Below are positions 40,807 through 50,592 of a stretch of 64,000 nt of DNA, piece after piece; position 1 is the first letter of the stretch, and every line of letters starts with the position of its first letter. Made by a program: the position numbers and the translations under genes. The DNA is taken from assembly GCF_014230085.1 (NCBI RefSeq), contig NZ_JACHVB010000020.1, forward strand, positions 1 through 64,000. The letters are read 5' to 3'. This DNA comes from Ruficoccus amylovorans. GTDB taxonomy: Bacteria; Verrucomicrobiota; Verrucomicrobiia; Opitutales; Cerasicoccaceae. The notes beneath the pieces are model-generated. The model was not told where the DNA came from. It did not search any database and was given only the letters and a program-made list of their open reading frames with translations.

Positions 40807-43678
40807 TCGGTTGTCCCCGGGTGATGGTTTCAAAGTACTCGTTAACGATCTCGCGGTACTCCTCGTGCAGGTAGTCAACGCGGATAGCCTCGGACTCGCG
40901 GGTGGAGGCACGGACGCGGTCGAGGACATCGACCTGGTCCAGCGCCGCCTCGATGCCGTCCTCACCTGAAAGCAGATCGCTGGCCGCCTGCGCGTCCCGC
41001 CCCTGCCCTTGAGGCCCGGCAAACTGGCTGGCCTCGCCGCCATAGACATTCATCGGCTGGGAAGCCATGGCGAAGCCGCTCTGCCCGCCCATCCCGAACT
41101 CGGCCGCGAGCGAGGAGCCGAGCCGGAAACGCCGGGACTGCATCATCTGACGAAGCGTCTCCCCGGCGCGACGGCTGGGGCCGAGGTAGCCGTCGAGCTC
41201 GCCCGCCATCTGGCCGAAACTCTGCGCGGACTGTTCCTCGCCGATGAGCGATTCCATCGTGCGGCGCAGTTGCTCGGAGCGCCCGGCGGAAAGCCCGCCC
41301 TGGCCCTCAAGCATGGCGGTGGCCGCCGACTCCGCCAGCGCGGGCAGGCGTTCGCGGCGAATGGCATCGGCCAGGCCGTCAGCGCAGGCGGCGGCCTTGG
41401 GGAAGTTCTCGCGGGCCGACTCGGCGTCCTGCCGGAGTTTCTGGTCGAGTCCCTGCAAATGGGCGGCGACGGCGCGCTGGCGTTCGGCCATCTCGCGCAG
41501 GGCGAGTTGGTCCTCGCGGGTGAGGTTGTAGCGGTTCTGGTAAGCCTGCATCTGCTCGGTGATAGTCTCCTGCTCCTGATACAGAAGCTGGAAAAGCTCC
41601 ATGTCCTTGATGATTTCGTGCAGGTCGGCCAAGTCGCCCATGGTTTCGCCCATTTCGGCTAACGCGTCGGGCTTGTCGCTGGCGGAGGGGTCGAGCGTCT
41701 CGGCCTGCATGCGGGCGGCTTCGCGCATGGTCCGCATTTGCGCGGGCAGCGGCTGGTTACGGGCGGCGGCCATCGCGAGGGCATTCTCACGGGCTGAGGC
41801 GCGCAGTTCGTCCGCCCGGCGTTGCAGGTTTTCGCGGAAGGAGTCCTCGACATCGTAGAGCGGTGTCTCACGGACAAAGTGTTCCATCTTGTCTGCCAGG
41901 GCGTTGACCGAGGCGTTGAGCGCCTGCTGCCGCTTTTTAAGTTCTTCCAACTGAGCGGCGATTTCCTCGCGGGTGGCTTCGTCGGGAGCGGCGGCCAGCG
42001 CTTCCTCCAACTGGGCGATCTGCTCGGCCAGGGTGCGCTGGTCATTGGCCAATTGGTAAACCTCGTCGCGCAGGGCTAGGTACTTGGCCTCCATGTCCTT
42101 CATGTCGCGTTCGCGGCGCAGGTAGTCGTTGTAGTCCTGCTCGCTGATGATGTGCAGTTGCAGCGTGCCGCTGCGGGCGGTTTGTGGGACGGGGGCCGTG
42201 TCGATGGCCTCGACAAAAACCGACACCGTGTCGCCCGGCTGCGCCCCGAGCGCGGTGAAATCGAAGGCCAACGCCTCACTGACATGAGTCTGCGCCCCGG
42301 CATACTCGCGGCTGAGGGGCGCGGCGAAAAGCCCGTTGATCCCGCGGTGGATGCGCAAGCGCGAGATGCCGTAATCGTCGTCCGCGAAGCACCGGACCGC
42401 GAGCGGGTGGTTGATGACGCAGAACATCTCCTTTGACGGGTCCGTGCCCGCGCTGGGCGGGAGGTCTTCGAGCAGGGTGAGCCCGGCCTTCCACTCGGCG
42501 GCGGACTCGATCTCCATGATGTCGGTCAGCGAAAAGACCATGATCCCGCCCCGCGTTGGCGTCCACTCGGCGGCGACGGTGTTTTCGGCAATTGGGTCCA
42601 GCTTCACCGTCTCCACGACTTGTCCGGCCTCGACCAGTTGGAGGCGTCCGCCGGAGAGGGGACGGTTGGAGGTGAGTTCAAAGCGCAGGCTGGAACCGTC
42701 AAGCACGCGCAGGTCGCTGAGCGAGTAAGCCTGCGTGCGCGGCTGATGACCGGTGTAGGCGGGCGGGGTGACGGTCAACCGGGTCTCGCGAAGCTCGGGC
42801 GTGAGCAGCACACTGACCAGTCGCCGGGGGGAGACGGCGCGGCCCGAATCGTTCTCGGCGGTGAGCACGAGGTTGTCCGTCACACGGTCGATCCGCTGGA
42901 CATAGCCCCGGTCGCCCCCCTGGTCGAACATGTCGAGCATGGTCGTTTCTTCGGGGCGGCCCTCGGGGTGATAGCTGAGCCTGACCGTGTGCGGGCGGTG
43001 CCCGGAATGAACGACACGCACCATCAGCGGCTCGCCGTAAACGACCGAATAACCGTCCACATCCGGCTCGGCGATTTTCAGGCGGGTAAAGGCAAAAGCC
43101 GGGTGATCCCCGTAGGGCAGCAGGTAGCGCCACACTCCGGCCCGTGTGACGGGCCAGGCGCAGGCGAGCACGACCAGCACGAGGGCGCATTGCCAGAGGG
43201 CGCGGCGGGCGGCCTTGGCGGGGGCTTGGCTGCGCACGAGCGCGGCAAGGTCAGCGGGGCCGATCTCCTCCAGTCCGCGGGCAACGGCGCGGTCAGCCAG
43301 CCGCCGGGTCAGCTCAGAACGCCCTTCGCGGGCGGCATCGCCGTGGAGTTGGATCAGGTTGATCAGGCGCGAGCCCAGCTCGGGATGGTTGCTCTCCAGT
43401 CGCCGGGCAATCCGCTCGGGCGGGGTGACGCGGCCGTAGATACTCCACAGCGCGAAGCCCGCGAGTCCCGCCGCCGTCCCGAGCCAGAGCAGGTCGAGCA
43501 CGAGCCGCCAGGAGTCCGGCAGGTGAAAGAAAGCATCCAGGACGAAATACACCGGCCAGGCCGCCAACAGCCACACGAGCGAGCGCAGCACAAGACAGAT
43601 CGCCCGCTCACGACGCCAGACCTGCGCGGCTTGGTCGAGCCGCGCACGGAAGCGCCGGTATGTTTCCGATGTATCCAT
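40799..43678 (-). CDS. Large membrane protein, DUF4175-like
   Basis: A 959-aa protein. Two membrane helices near the N-terminus (about 33-75) and another near residue 165 are followed by beta-rich Ig-like stretches (about 200-500). A long helical, coiled-coil region (about 530-800) is rich in Glu, Ala, Arg and Gln, for example RTLAEQIAQLEEALAA. The layout matches the DUF4175-type membrane proteins found with MoxR, DUF58 and VWA genes. It probably forms part of a membrane complex. No enzymatic motif is visible. Confidence 0.75.
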   Translation of the reverse strand: MDTSETYRRFRARLDQAAQVWRRERAICLVLRSLVWLLAAWPVYFVLDAFFHLPDSWRLVLDLLWLGTAAGLAGFALWSIYGRVTPPERIARRLESNHPELGSRLINLIQLHGDAAREGRSELTRRLADRAVARGLEEIGPADLAALVRSQAPAKAARRALWQCALVLVVLACAWPVTRAGVWRYLLPYGDHPAFAFTRLKIAEPDVDGYSVVYGEPLMVRVVHSGHRPHTVRLSYHPEGRPEETTMLDMFDQGGDRGYVQRIDRVTDNLVLTAENDSGRAVSPRRLVSVLLTPELRETRLTVTPPAYTGHQPRTQAYSLSDLRVLDGSSLRFELTSNRPLSGGRLQLVEAGQVVETVKLDPIAENTVAAEWTPTRGGIMVFSLTDIMEIESAAEWKAGLTLLEDLPPSAGTDPSKEMFCVINHPLAVRCFADDDYGISRLRIHRGINGLFAAPLSREYAGAQTHVSEALAFDFTALGAQPGDTVSVFVEAIDTAPVPQTARSGTLQLHIISEQDYNDYLRRERDMKDMEAKYLALRDEVYQLANDQRTLAEQIAQLEEALAAAPDEATREEIAAQLEELKKRQQALNASVNALADKMEHFVRETPLYDVEDSFRENLQRRADELRASARENALAMAAARNQPLPAQMRTMREAARMQAETLDPSASDKPDALAEMGETMGDLADLHEIIKDMELFQLLYQEQETITEQMQAYQNRYNLTREDQLALREMAERQRAVAAHLQGLDQKLRQDAESARENFPKAAACADGLADAIRRERLPALAESAATAMLEGQGGLSAGRSEQLRRTMESLIGEEQSAQSFGQMAGELDGYLGPSRRAGETLRQMMQSRRFRLGSSLAAEFGMGGQSGFAMASQPMNVYGGEASQFAGPQGQGRDAQAASDLLSGEDGIEAALDQVDVLDRVRASTRESEAIRVDYLHEEYREIVNEYFETITRGQPNE

Positions 43679-43692
43679 AGAGCGTTTGAAGA

Positions 43693-43825
43693 AATACTAT
43701 CGCCGCGAAGATTGAATGGCCAAATGGCTGATTGTTAATGGTTGGATGTTGAAGGTAGAAAAGAACAATTAGCCATTTAACCATTTCGCCATATAGCGAT
43801 TCCACCTTTCGGTCGCGGTTACTGT
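43693..43825. repeat. Palindromic repeat element, copy 2
   Basis: Related to the copy at 12961-13087. The core arms start GAATGGCCAAATGGC (43714) and end near 43793 (CATTTCGCCATATAG). The outer arms CGCCGCGA and TCGCGGT are less conserved. It fills much of the 189-bp gap between the DUF4175-like gene and the next gene upstream in the operon, the only large gap in that run. It would sit in the operon transcript as a stem-loop. Confidence 0.75.
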
Positions 43826-43839
43826 TTTTTTAAGAACTT

Positions 43840-43872
43840 CCATAAATAACTACGTATCCATAAATAACTACG
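43840..43872. repeat. 18-bp-period direct repeat at a gene end
   Basis: CCATAAATAACTACG occurs at 43840-43854 and 43858-43872. The second copy overlaps the stop codon (43868-43870) of the VWA gene. It looks like a short tandem duplication and may have shifted or reset the C-terminus. Confidence 0.7.
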
Positions 43873-46051
43873 CCAGCCCCCACCTTCGCCGCAGGAGCCA
43901 TTCTCCGCCGAGCAGGAGGCCGATCAGGTAAAAGAGCCAGGGGCGGTTCCAGATTTCCTTCAGTTTGACGGTCGGCTCGACCGAGGTGTCTTCGCTGCGT
44001 TTTTGCTGGATGAAGGCCGCCAATTCGTCCGGTTGGAGCATGCGTCCGCCGCTGGTTTCCGCCAGTTTTTCCAGGTAGGGGAGGTCCACGGCGACATCGG
44101 TGTCTTCGAGGTTCTCGTCCATCACGATGAAGCGCGAGGTCTGCACCGTGCCGTCGGGTAAACGGGCTTCGGCGGTGTAAATGCCCGGTTGTTCCGGCGT
44201 GAAGGTCGCTGTCGGGTGAGACTGGCCGGGGCCGGTCGCCAGTTGGAGGCGGGCGGTTTCCTCGTCTTCGCGACGGAGAGTGACGCCGGTGTTGGGCATA
44301 TTCTCGGGCAGTGCTCCGCTGAGCCGGAAGTGCACGCTCTCGCCCAGCATGAGCGTCGAAGTGCTCAGGCGCAGGGTGAGTTGGTCGCCAGTGGCCGCCT
44401 CTGAGCCTGAGAGCAGCCAGAGCAGGGTCTGGTCCCAGAAGCGTTCGTAAAGCGGGTTTTGCAGGTCGGCCCCGGCGTTGAAGGCCCAGCGCCAGAAGCC
44501 GTCCACCCCGACACTGAGCACCTGCCCCTGTCCACTGCGGCGGTAAAGAATGGCGGGCAGGCGGTCGCCCTGCGGGCGTACGGCGCTGGCCAGCACGGCG
44601 GTCAGGGGCTTGAGTTGCTGGCTCGGGCGGGCGGCGGCCATGGCGGGAAATCTGACCCCGGCGGCGGCTTCGCTGGCGACCAGCCGGAAGGGCGTGAGCG
44701 ATTGGCCGTCGCGCTCGATTTCGACCTGGAAGTTTTTCTTTTCCAGCGTCTGCCAGTCAGTCGGTTGCAGTCCGCTGTCGTCGCCGCTGCTGCCAAAGGC
44801 CGGCCCGCGCAGGAAAACGACGACCCCGCCTTTTTCCAGATACTGGTCGAGTGCGGCGCGTCCGTCCTCGCCCAGCATGGGGCCGAGATCCTGGCCGAGG
44901 ATGACGGCGTGATAATGAAGCAGGTCCTCCACGGTCCGGGGGACGGTCAACTCGTTCTCAGATTCGCTCTGGCGCAAGCGGCGAATTTTGTTCGGGGCGT
45001 ACTGCACGAGCGCGTCAAGGTCCATCTTGTCGTTGCGCAGGAGTGCGCGCTGGAAAAACGTCGTGTCCCAGTTCGGGTGCCCCTCCAGCAGCAGGAGCTG
45101 GATCTTGCGGTTGACGACGTTGAGAAAGGTCGTGGCCGAGTTGTTCTCGCGCTGGCGTTCGTAGGGCAGGGGGGCGACCCGGATTTCGTACTTGTACTGG
45201 CCGATCTCGGGTTCGCGTACCTCGAAGTGGACGTTGAGTTGCTGGAGCTCCTCGGCGTTGAGGCGGCGGGTTTCGACCACCTTGTCCTCGCGCAGCAGGC
45301 TGACGGTGAGCGGCTCGTACTCCGCGCCGACCAGCCGGATCGAGGCCGAGACGAGCGCTTTTTGCCCGAAGTAGGTAAACGGCTGGTAGCTGGTGATGCG
45401 CACGGAAACATCCTGCGGGCGCCCCTCGGTGCCGAGCGCCAGCGGGTAAATCGGGGCGCGGCGCAGGCGGGCGTCCGTGCCGGTTTTGGCCGGGTTGATC
45501 AGTTCGAAATCGTGCCCGTCGGTGAGCAGGATCAGCCCGTAGGCTCCCTGCCCGGCGCGGAGCGAGTCGAGCATGTCCGAGATGGAGGTGTTAAAGGCGG
45601 TGGTCCGGCCCTCGGGGGCAGTGGGAAGCTCGTCCGCGCTGAGGGGACGGGCGTGCGCGTCGAAGGCGTAGAGGCTGATGTCGGACGTGCCCTCCGCCGG
45701 GGCGGCGAGCAACCCGGCCCCGTCGAGCAGGGCGAGCGCCTGGGCGTAGCGGGTGCCTTCCTCGGCCTCGTGCGCCATACTGGACGAGGTGTCCACCGCG
45801 ACGATAAATTTCTGCTCAAGCGTCTGCGGAGACTCGGTGACGGCAATCGACGGGCGCAGCAGGAGTGCGGTCACGAGCAGCAGTCCGGCCAGCCGGAGCA
45901 CGGCCAACAGGGTGTACCGCTTCGGACCGACCAACTCGCAGGCACGGCGTCGTCCGGGCCACAGAACGAGCACACCCACCGCCGCCGCGATCAGTATAAT
46001 CAGCTCCAGCGGAAATACCGGGTCGATGACGAGCGTGCCGCCGGTGCTCAT
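43868..46051 (-). CDS. VWA/glutamine-amidotransferase-like membrane protein
   Basis: A 727-aa protein. Two N-terminal membrane helices (about 10-30, 48-66) precede a VWA-like domain with DTSSSMAHEAE (near 90). A beta-rich stretch is followed by a class I glutamine-amidotransferase-like fold (about 300-560; LLLEGHPNWDTTFFQRALL, LGEDGRAALDQYLEKGG) that lacks a clear catalytic Cys. The C-terminal membrane helix is about 705-720. The typical companion of the BatA-like gene, which overlaps it by 4 bp (ATGA). Probably a membrane scaffold rather than an enzyme. Confidence 0.8.
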   Translation of the reverse strand: MSTGGTLVIDPVFPLELIILIAAAVGVLVLWPGRRRACELVGPKRYTLLAVLRLAGLLLVTALLLRPSIAVTESPQTLEQKFIVAVDTSSSMAHEAEEGTRYAQALALLDGAGLLAAPAEGTSDISLYAFDAHARPLSADELPTAPEGRTTAFNTSISDMLDSLRAGQGAYGLILLTDGHDFELINPAKTGTDARLRRAPIYPLALGTEGRPQDVSVRITSYQPFTYFGQKALVSASIRLVGAEYEPLTVSLLREDKVVETRRLNAEELQQLNVHFEVREPEIGQYKYEIRVAPLPYERQRENNSATTFLNVVNRKIQLLLLEGHPNWDTTFFQRALLRNDKMDLDALVQYAPNKIRRLRQSESENELTVPRTVEDLLHYHAVILGQDLGPMLGEDGRAALDQYLEKGGVVVFLRGPAFGSSGDDSGLQPTDWQTLEKKNFQVEIERDGQSLTPFRLVASEAAAGVRFPAMAAARPSQQLKPLTAVLASAVRPQGDRLPAILYRRSGQGQVLSVGVDGFWRWAFNAGADLQNPLYERFWDQTLLWLLSGSEAATGDQLTLRLSTSTLMLGESVHFRLSGALPENMPNTGVTLRREDEETARLQLATGPGQSHPTATFTPEQPGIYTAEARLPDGTVQTSRFIVMDENLEDTDVAVDLPYLEKLAETSGGRMLQPDELAAFIQQKRSEDTSVEPTVKLKEIWNRPWLFYLIGLLLGGEWLLRRRWGLA

Positions 46052-48126
46052 GAGCGGACCTTTCGGATGAGCAGGAACTGGATCAGCCGTTCAAGTACGG
46101 CCAGCGCGAGTGCCCCGAGCAGGAAATACTGGAAAAGCGGCACACCGCTGGCCACCTCGCGCAAGCCCGCCTGCCCCTGCACCTCGACGGTCGGCTTTTG
46201 CTCGAAGGCGGGCAGGGTGGAGGGCTCGACCAGGCGCAGGTCGGATTCGTCGGAGCTGACGTTGACCGCGAAGTAGCGCTTCGAGCCGTCGGCCAGCTTC
46301 AGTTGGTAAAAGCCGCTGCGCGGAGTCTCCCAGGCGATGGCGATGCGTCCGCCCAGCGCCTCCCGCCGGAAGCTGACGCGCTCGCCCTGCGGGTCTTTTA
46401 ACTCGCCCTGTTGGAGGTCGACGGGCCAGACCTCGGCGGTGAGTGTCGTGTCCACGCGGCTGGCCGGGGGCGGGCCTTCTCCTTGGTCGAGCTGGCGCAG
46501 GATGTCCTGCAACCAGGCCGGAAAAATCCGCTGCCGGGCGAAATTGCTGGAGAGCGCGTCGGGCGAGAAATTAAACACGATACCCGTGCCCAGCCCGTGC
46601 CCGAACTCCGCCATGGCGGGCGTCTCGTCGGCGAAGCTGAGCAGGACCTTGCCCTCGCCGGAACGCGAGGCCTGGTAGTAATCGTAAATCTCCAGCAGGG
46701 CCAGATTCTGACGGGCCGAGCCACGAAAAAGCCGCAGAAAGGGCGAGCGAAACTCCCCGCGAATAATCTGCTGGGTGCCGGTGTTGAGCGCGTCCGCCTC
46801 GCGCCGGGGGCCGAGCAGGAGCGGGAATTTCCCGCCACCCATCGCCTTGTCCACGGCGCGAGCATTTTCCGCCTCGGCCGGGCCGTCGAGGAACCAGATG
46901 AGTGCGCCCCCGCTGAAAACAAAATCCGCCAGTGCTGCCGCCTGGGCCTCGGTCAAGGGGCCGGAGTCGGTCAGGATAAGCTTGGCGGTGGCGGAGAGGG
47001 CCACGGCGTCGAGCTGCGCGGTTGGGATGACGCGGGGGGCGAAGCTCCCGGCCTCGCCCCGGAAGGGGTTGACGGCGGTCCGCACGAAATAGGGGCCGCC
47101 CGCGGTGGCGTCGCCGCTTTGTGAGGCGACAAGCACTTCCTCCTGCCTGCTCACGGGTACGGTGAGGAAGTAAAAATTATCCGCTTCGAGCGCGTCGTCG
47201 GGCAGTTCCACCGTGAGCCGGTGCTCGCCCTCGCCACTAATGGCCAACGGCAGGCTGACCTCGGCCGTGGACCAGGGAGCGAGCGTGGTCTCCTGTTCGA
47301 AGCTGGCCTGGTCATCGAGCCGAAAAGTGAGTCGCCCCTCGAAGGGCTGCTCGGAGAAGTTGCCTACTGTGGCCTTCAGCGTGGCCAGATCGCCTTCGCG
47401 CAGGTTGGATTGATCGAACCCGGCCTTGAGGATGGCGCGATTGGGGATGGACGGCTCGCCCACATTGACAAAGTAGGTACGGGCCGAGACCGGCAGCGGG
47501 CGGAAATCGACCTTGGCCCAGTTCGTGCGCTGGAAGTCAGACAGGTAATAAATCTCCGCCCCGGTGATGCCTTCGAGCGTGCGGGTGACGGCGAGGTTCG
47601 CCCGCCCGAAATCGGCCTCACCGTAGCCGGGGCCGAGAGCATTGAGCGCGCGCCGGGCTTCGGCGTGGTTCTGTGATTGCGAGAGAAAGGCCGTGTCGGC
47701 GTCGGCCCCGGCAAGCACGAGGTTTACCGTATCCCCCGAGTCGAGCGAGGCGATGATTTTTTCCGCCTCCAGCACGGCCCGGCTGCGGGCGGTGTTGCCG
47801 CCGCTCTGGGCCTCCATACTCAGCGAGCGGTCGAAGACGAGGACGACGTTGCGGGCGGCGTCGGTCTGCACGGCCGGGCCGTACTTTAGCCAGACCGGGC
47901 GCAGGAACGCCCCCAGCAGCAACAGCACGAAAGCCGTCCGGACCAGCAGCAGGAGCAGGTGCCGCCAACGGTGCAGGCGCGATTGCTGGGCGGAGCTTTG
48001 GCGTAAAAGTTCGAGCGAGGAAAACGGCACCGTGCGCCGTGCCCGGCGGCTGAGCAGGTGAATCAGCAGCGGCACCGCCACCAGGGGCAGCAGCAGGCCG
48101 AAGATTCCTGGGTTGAGAAACTGCAT
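46048..48126 (-). CDS. BatA-like N-terminal membrane / VWA protein
   Basis: A 692-aa protein beginning with the BatA-type N-terminus FLNPGIFGLLLPLVAVPLLIHLLSRR in two blocks (residues 3-28). A second helix (about 60-80) and a VWA domain follow, with DRSLSMEAQS and a MIDAS-like DxSxS (D at about 98). A long beta-rich region and a final helix (about 665-682) complete it. BatA-type proteins form membrane complexes with MoxR and DUF58 partners. It starts 3 bp after the DUF58 stop and overlaps the downstream gene as ATGA. Confidence 0.83.
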   Translation of the reverse strand: MQFLNPGIFGLLLPLVAVPLLIHLLSRRARRTVPFSSLELLRQSSAQQSRLHRWRHLLLLLVRTAFVLLLLGAFLRPVWLKYGPAVQTDAARNVVLVFDRSLSMEAQSGGNTARSRAVLEAEKIIASLDSGDTVNLVLAGADADTAFLSQSQNHAEARRALNALGPGYGEADFGRANLAVTRTLEGITGAEIYYLSDFQRTNWAKVDFRPLPVSARTYFVNVGEPSIPNRAILKAGFDQSNLREGDLATLKATVGNFSEQPFEGRLTFRLDDQASFEQETTLAPWSTAEVSLPLAISGEGEHRLTVELPDDALEADNFYFLTVPVSRQEEVLVASQSGDATAGGPYFVRTAVNPFRGEAGSFAPRVIPTAQLDAVALSATAKLILTDSGPLTEAQAAALADFVFSGGALIWFLDGPAEAENARAVDKAMGGGKFPLLLGPRREADALNTGTQQIIRGEFRSPFLRLFRGSARQNLALLEIYDYYQASRSGEGKVLLSFADETPAMAEFGHGLGTGIVFNFSPDALSSNFARQRIFPAWLQDILRQLDQGEGPPPASRVDTTLTAEVWPVDLQQGELKDPQGERVSFRREALGGRIAIAWETPRSGFYQLKLADGSKRYFAVNVSSDESDLRLVEPSTLPAFEQKPTVEVQGQAGLREVASGVPLFQYFLLGALALAVLERLIQFLLIRKVRS

Positions 48127-48129
48127 GGC

Positions 48130-49155
48130 TCAGCGAATGGGGCGACCGTTGCGGAAGCCGAGGTAGGCTTCAATGGCCTGGGTGTAGGGAAAACTGCTGT
48201 CGATCAGGCAGTGGTCGATCCGGCGGTTGACGGCGTCGCGTTCCAGCCGCCGGATAAAGCCCGCCATCTGCTCGCGGTAAGCGGCGCGCAGCTCCAGCGG
48301 ATCGACCCGCATACGAGCCCCTGTCTCCATATCGACGTACTGGGCGGCGGCGTGGGCGGGCAGTTCGCGCTCGTCGGGGTCGAGCACCTGCATGAGCAGG
48401 ATTTCAAAACGCCGGTGCAGGAACCGGCCCAGCGTGTCAAAAATCTCCTGCGGCTGGTCGAGGAAATCGGAAATGATAACCAGCCGCCCGCGCTGGCGAA
48501 AAACGGCCTCGGCCTGGCGTAGCGCGTTGGCCAGCCCGGTGCGGCTGGAGGGCTCGATCTCCTCCAGCGTGCGCACGATCTCGTGCAGCTTGCGCTGGGA
48601 ACTGCCCGGCGGGATAAAGGACTTCAGCGTCTCGTCGAAGAGGCCTAGCCCGGTCTGGTCGCCCTGCCGGATCATCAGGTAGGAGAGGGCGGCGGCGATT
48701 TTCGCGGCCAGAAAGGACTTCGGCTGGCGGCGCTCGCCCCGGTAGGCCATCGACGCGCTCACGTCCACCAGCACATAGACGGTCATGTCCGTCTCCTCGG
48801 TGTATCGGCGCAGGTAGAGCCGTCGCGTGCGGCCATAGACCTTCCAGTCGATGTTGCCGATGTCGTCTCCGGGAACGTATTGCTTGTAGTCGGTGAACTC
48901 GCCCGCGCCGCCGCGCTTGGTGGATTTGTGCTTGCCGGAGAAATAACCCTCCACCCGCGAGCGGGCGAAGACCAGCAGGTTATGGTAGCGGCTCAGTTCC
49001 TTCAGGGTGAGGACAGAGGCGCGTTTGCGCGGACGCTCAAGCTTGGCTGGGGCCAACCGTGAAGGCCCGCGCTCGTCCGGCAGTGGGGGCGGCTTGTTCA
49101 TGGCCAGCGGAGGCGGCGGGCCGGAGGCGGGAAGTTTCGGGGGCCGTGAGTCCAT
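48130..49155 (-). CDS. DUF58 protein
   Basis: A 341-aa cytosolic protein. The DUF58 signature is RTRRLYLRRYTEETD after VPGDDIGNIDWKVYGR, and a VWA-like part has LVDVSASMAY and VIISDFLDQP. The N-terminal 45 residues are Pro-rich. DUF58 proteins accompany MoxR ATPases and VWA proteins. The upstream MoxR stop is 37 bp from this start. Confidence 0.92.
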   Translation of the reverse strand: MDSRPPKLPASGPPPPLAMNKPPPLPDERGPSRLAPAKLERPRKRASVLTLKELSRYHNLLVFARSRVEGYFSGKHKSTKRGGAGEFTDYKQYVPGDDIGNIDWKVYGRTRRLYLRRYTEETDMTVYVLVDVSASMAYRGERRQPKSFLAAKIAAALSYLMIRQGDQTGLGLFDETLKSFIPPGSSQRKLHEIVRTLEEIEPSSRTGLANALRQAEAVFRQRGRLVIISDFLDQPQEIFDTLGRFLHRRFEILLMQVLDPDERELPAHAAAQYVDMETGARMRVDPLELRAAYREQMAGFIRRLERDAVNRRIDHCLIDSSFPYTQAIEAYLGFRNGRPIR

Positions 49156-49192
49156 GAGCGGGCGTGAGCTTGCCGTGGTTAACGGGGCATTT

Positions 49193-50197
49193 TCAATAGA
49201 CAGGCTCAGGGACGATTTTCAGGATTTCCCGCAAAATATCGGAGCTGCTCTTGCCCTCGCCGGTGGCGCGGTAGTTACCGATCACGCGGTGGCGAAGGAC
49301 GGGGAGCGCAACTTCGCGCACATCAGAAATTTCCGGCGTGGGCCTGCCGTTGAACAAGGCCATAGCCTTCGCACCGAGGATCAGGTACTGCGAGGCGCGG
49401 GGACCGGCCCCCCACTCGACAAAGTCGTTTGTCACGCTGGGGGCGTTGACGCTGCCGGGGCGGGTGGCTTTGACCAGATCGACGGCGTATCCAAGCACAT
49501 GTTCACTCACAGGCAGGGCGCGCAGGAGTTCGTCGGCCTGAAGAATCTGGGCCGCACCGATGGTTTTACCGGCCTGCGGTTCGGATTCGTAAGTGGTACG
49601 ACGGACGATCTCGATCTCCTCCTCGCGCGAGGGGTAGTCGAGGTGGAGCGAGAACATGAAGCGGTCGAGCTGGGCTTCCGGTAATGGGTAGGTGCCCTCC
49701 TGTTCGATGGGATTTTGGGTGGCTACGACGAGGAAAGGGTTGGGCAGGGGGCGGGATTTGCCCGCCGTGGTGACGGAGCGCTCCTGCATGGCCTCCAGCA
49801 GCGCGGCCTGGGTCTTCGGCGGGGTGCGGTTGATCTCGTCGGCCAGCAGGAGGTTGGTAAAGACCGGGCCAGGCTTGAACTCGAACTGGAGCCGCTGCTC
49901 GTGCTCGTGAAGCAGTTCCGAGCCAAGGATATCCGAGGGCATCAGGTCGGGCGTGAACTGGATGCGCCCAAAGGACAAATCGAGCGTCTGGGCCAAGGTT
50001 CGCACGAGCAGGGTTTTGGCCAGGCCCGGGACGCCGACCAGCAGGCAGTGCCCGCGCGCGAAAAGGCTCAACAGTAGCAGGCGGACGATCTCATCCTGGC
50101 CGACGATGACCTTTCCGACCTCCGCGCGGACCGTTTCGAAAAGCTGATGGACGACCTCGGGGTCGCCGGTTTGATCGGCGGGAGCGGATGTTGGCAT
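49193..50197 (-). CDS. MoxR-family AAA+ ATPase
   Basis: A 334-aa ATPase from ATG 50197. It has Walker A GVPGLAKT (55-62), Walker B LLADEINR, sensor VATQNPIEQEGTYPLPEAQLDRF in its conserved pieces, and a C-terminal lid. MoxR proteins act as chaperones that help assemble or activate metal-containing or membrane complexes, often with VWA partners. It is the first gene of the minus-strand run MoxR, DUF58, BatA-like, VWA/GATase-like, DUF4175-like, DUF4159, cytochrome, thioredoxin. The longer frame to 50248 is not needed. Confidence 0.95.
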   Translation of the reverse strand: MPTSAPADQTGDPEVVHQLFETVRAEVGKVIVGQDEIVRLLLLSLFARGHCLLVGVPGLAKTLLVRTLAQTLDLSFGRIQFTPDLMPSDILGSELLHEHEQRLQFEFKPGPVFTNLLLADEINRTPPKTQAALLEAMQERSVTTAGKSRPLPNPFLVVATQNPIEQEGTYPLPEAQLDRFMFSLHLDYPSREEEIEIVRRTTYESEPQAGKTIGAAQILQADELLRALPVSEHVLGYAVDLVKATRPGSVNAPSVTNDFVEWGAGPRASQYLILGAKAMALFNGRPTPEISDVREVALPVLRHRVIGNYRATGEGKSSSDILREILKIVPEPVY

Positions 50198-50328
50198 GGC
50201 GGGAGGGTAAGAGATTAAAAACGCTGCGCCGACGGCTCGCCCGCGCATGCTCGATACTCAGGCTTTGCGCCGTCCTTGCAAGCGCAAGTTTTTAATCCTT
50301 AAATCTCCGTTCTCCGATGGCTTTATAA

Positions 50329-50592
50329 AATCATCTGATACACCATAAGGGATTTGTTGAAAAGGCTCTCAAGGTGCCAGGCTATCTGGACGCTCTCGCT
50401 GGGAGCGGAACTCCCGGCCCCGGTGAAGATCCGCTGCTGTCCGGCCTCGATCACCTGCGGGTCTTCGGAAGCAGCCTTCAGAGCAATTGGAAAACCGGTG
50501 AAACTGTGCTACGGGTTTAACCGGTGTTTGATACCAAAGTCGAAAAAATCCCTACGAAACCGTTCCGTGTCGATGGCGGACTCCATTTATAG
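50329..50592 (+). pseudogene. Possible decayed gene fragment
   Basis: In one frame the sequence is open from 50329 to TAA 50518-50520, then resumes in the same frame to TAG 50590-50592. The two parts read VPGYLDALAGSGTPGPGEDP then LLSGLDHLRVFGSS, and VFDTKVEKIPTKPF after the stop. Codon use is GC-rich and protein-like, unlike the usual shadow frames. There is no good start. It looks like the C-terminal remnant of a gene with one in-frame stop. The family is unrecognised. The rest of the 487-bp gap between MoxR and the efflux locus holds only the short peptide below. Confidence 0.35.

Noticed and set aside
44459-46276. 605-codon plus-strand open frame
   Set aside because: It lies opposite the VWA/GATase-like gene and its protein looks like a low-complexity shadow.
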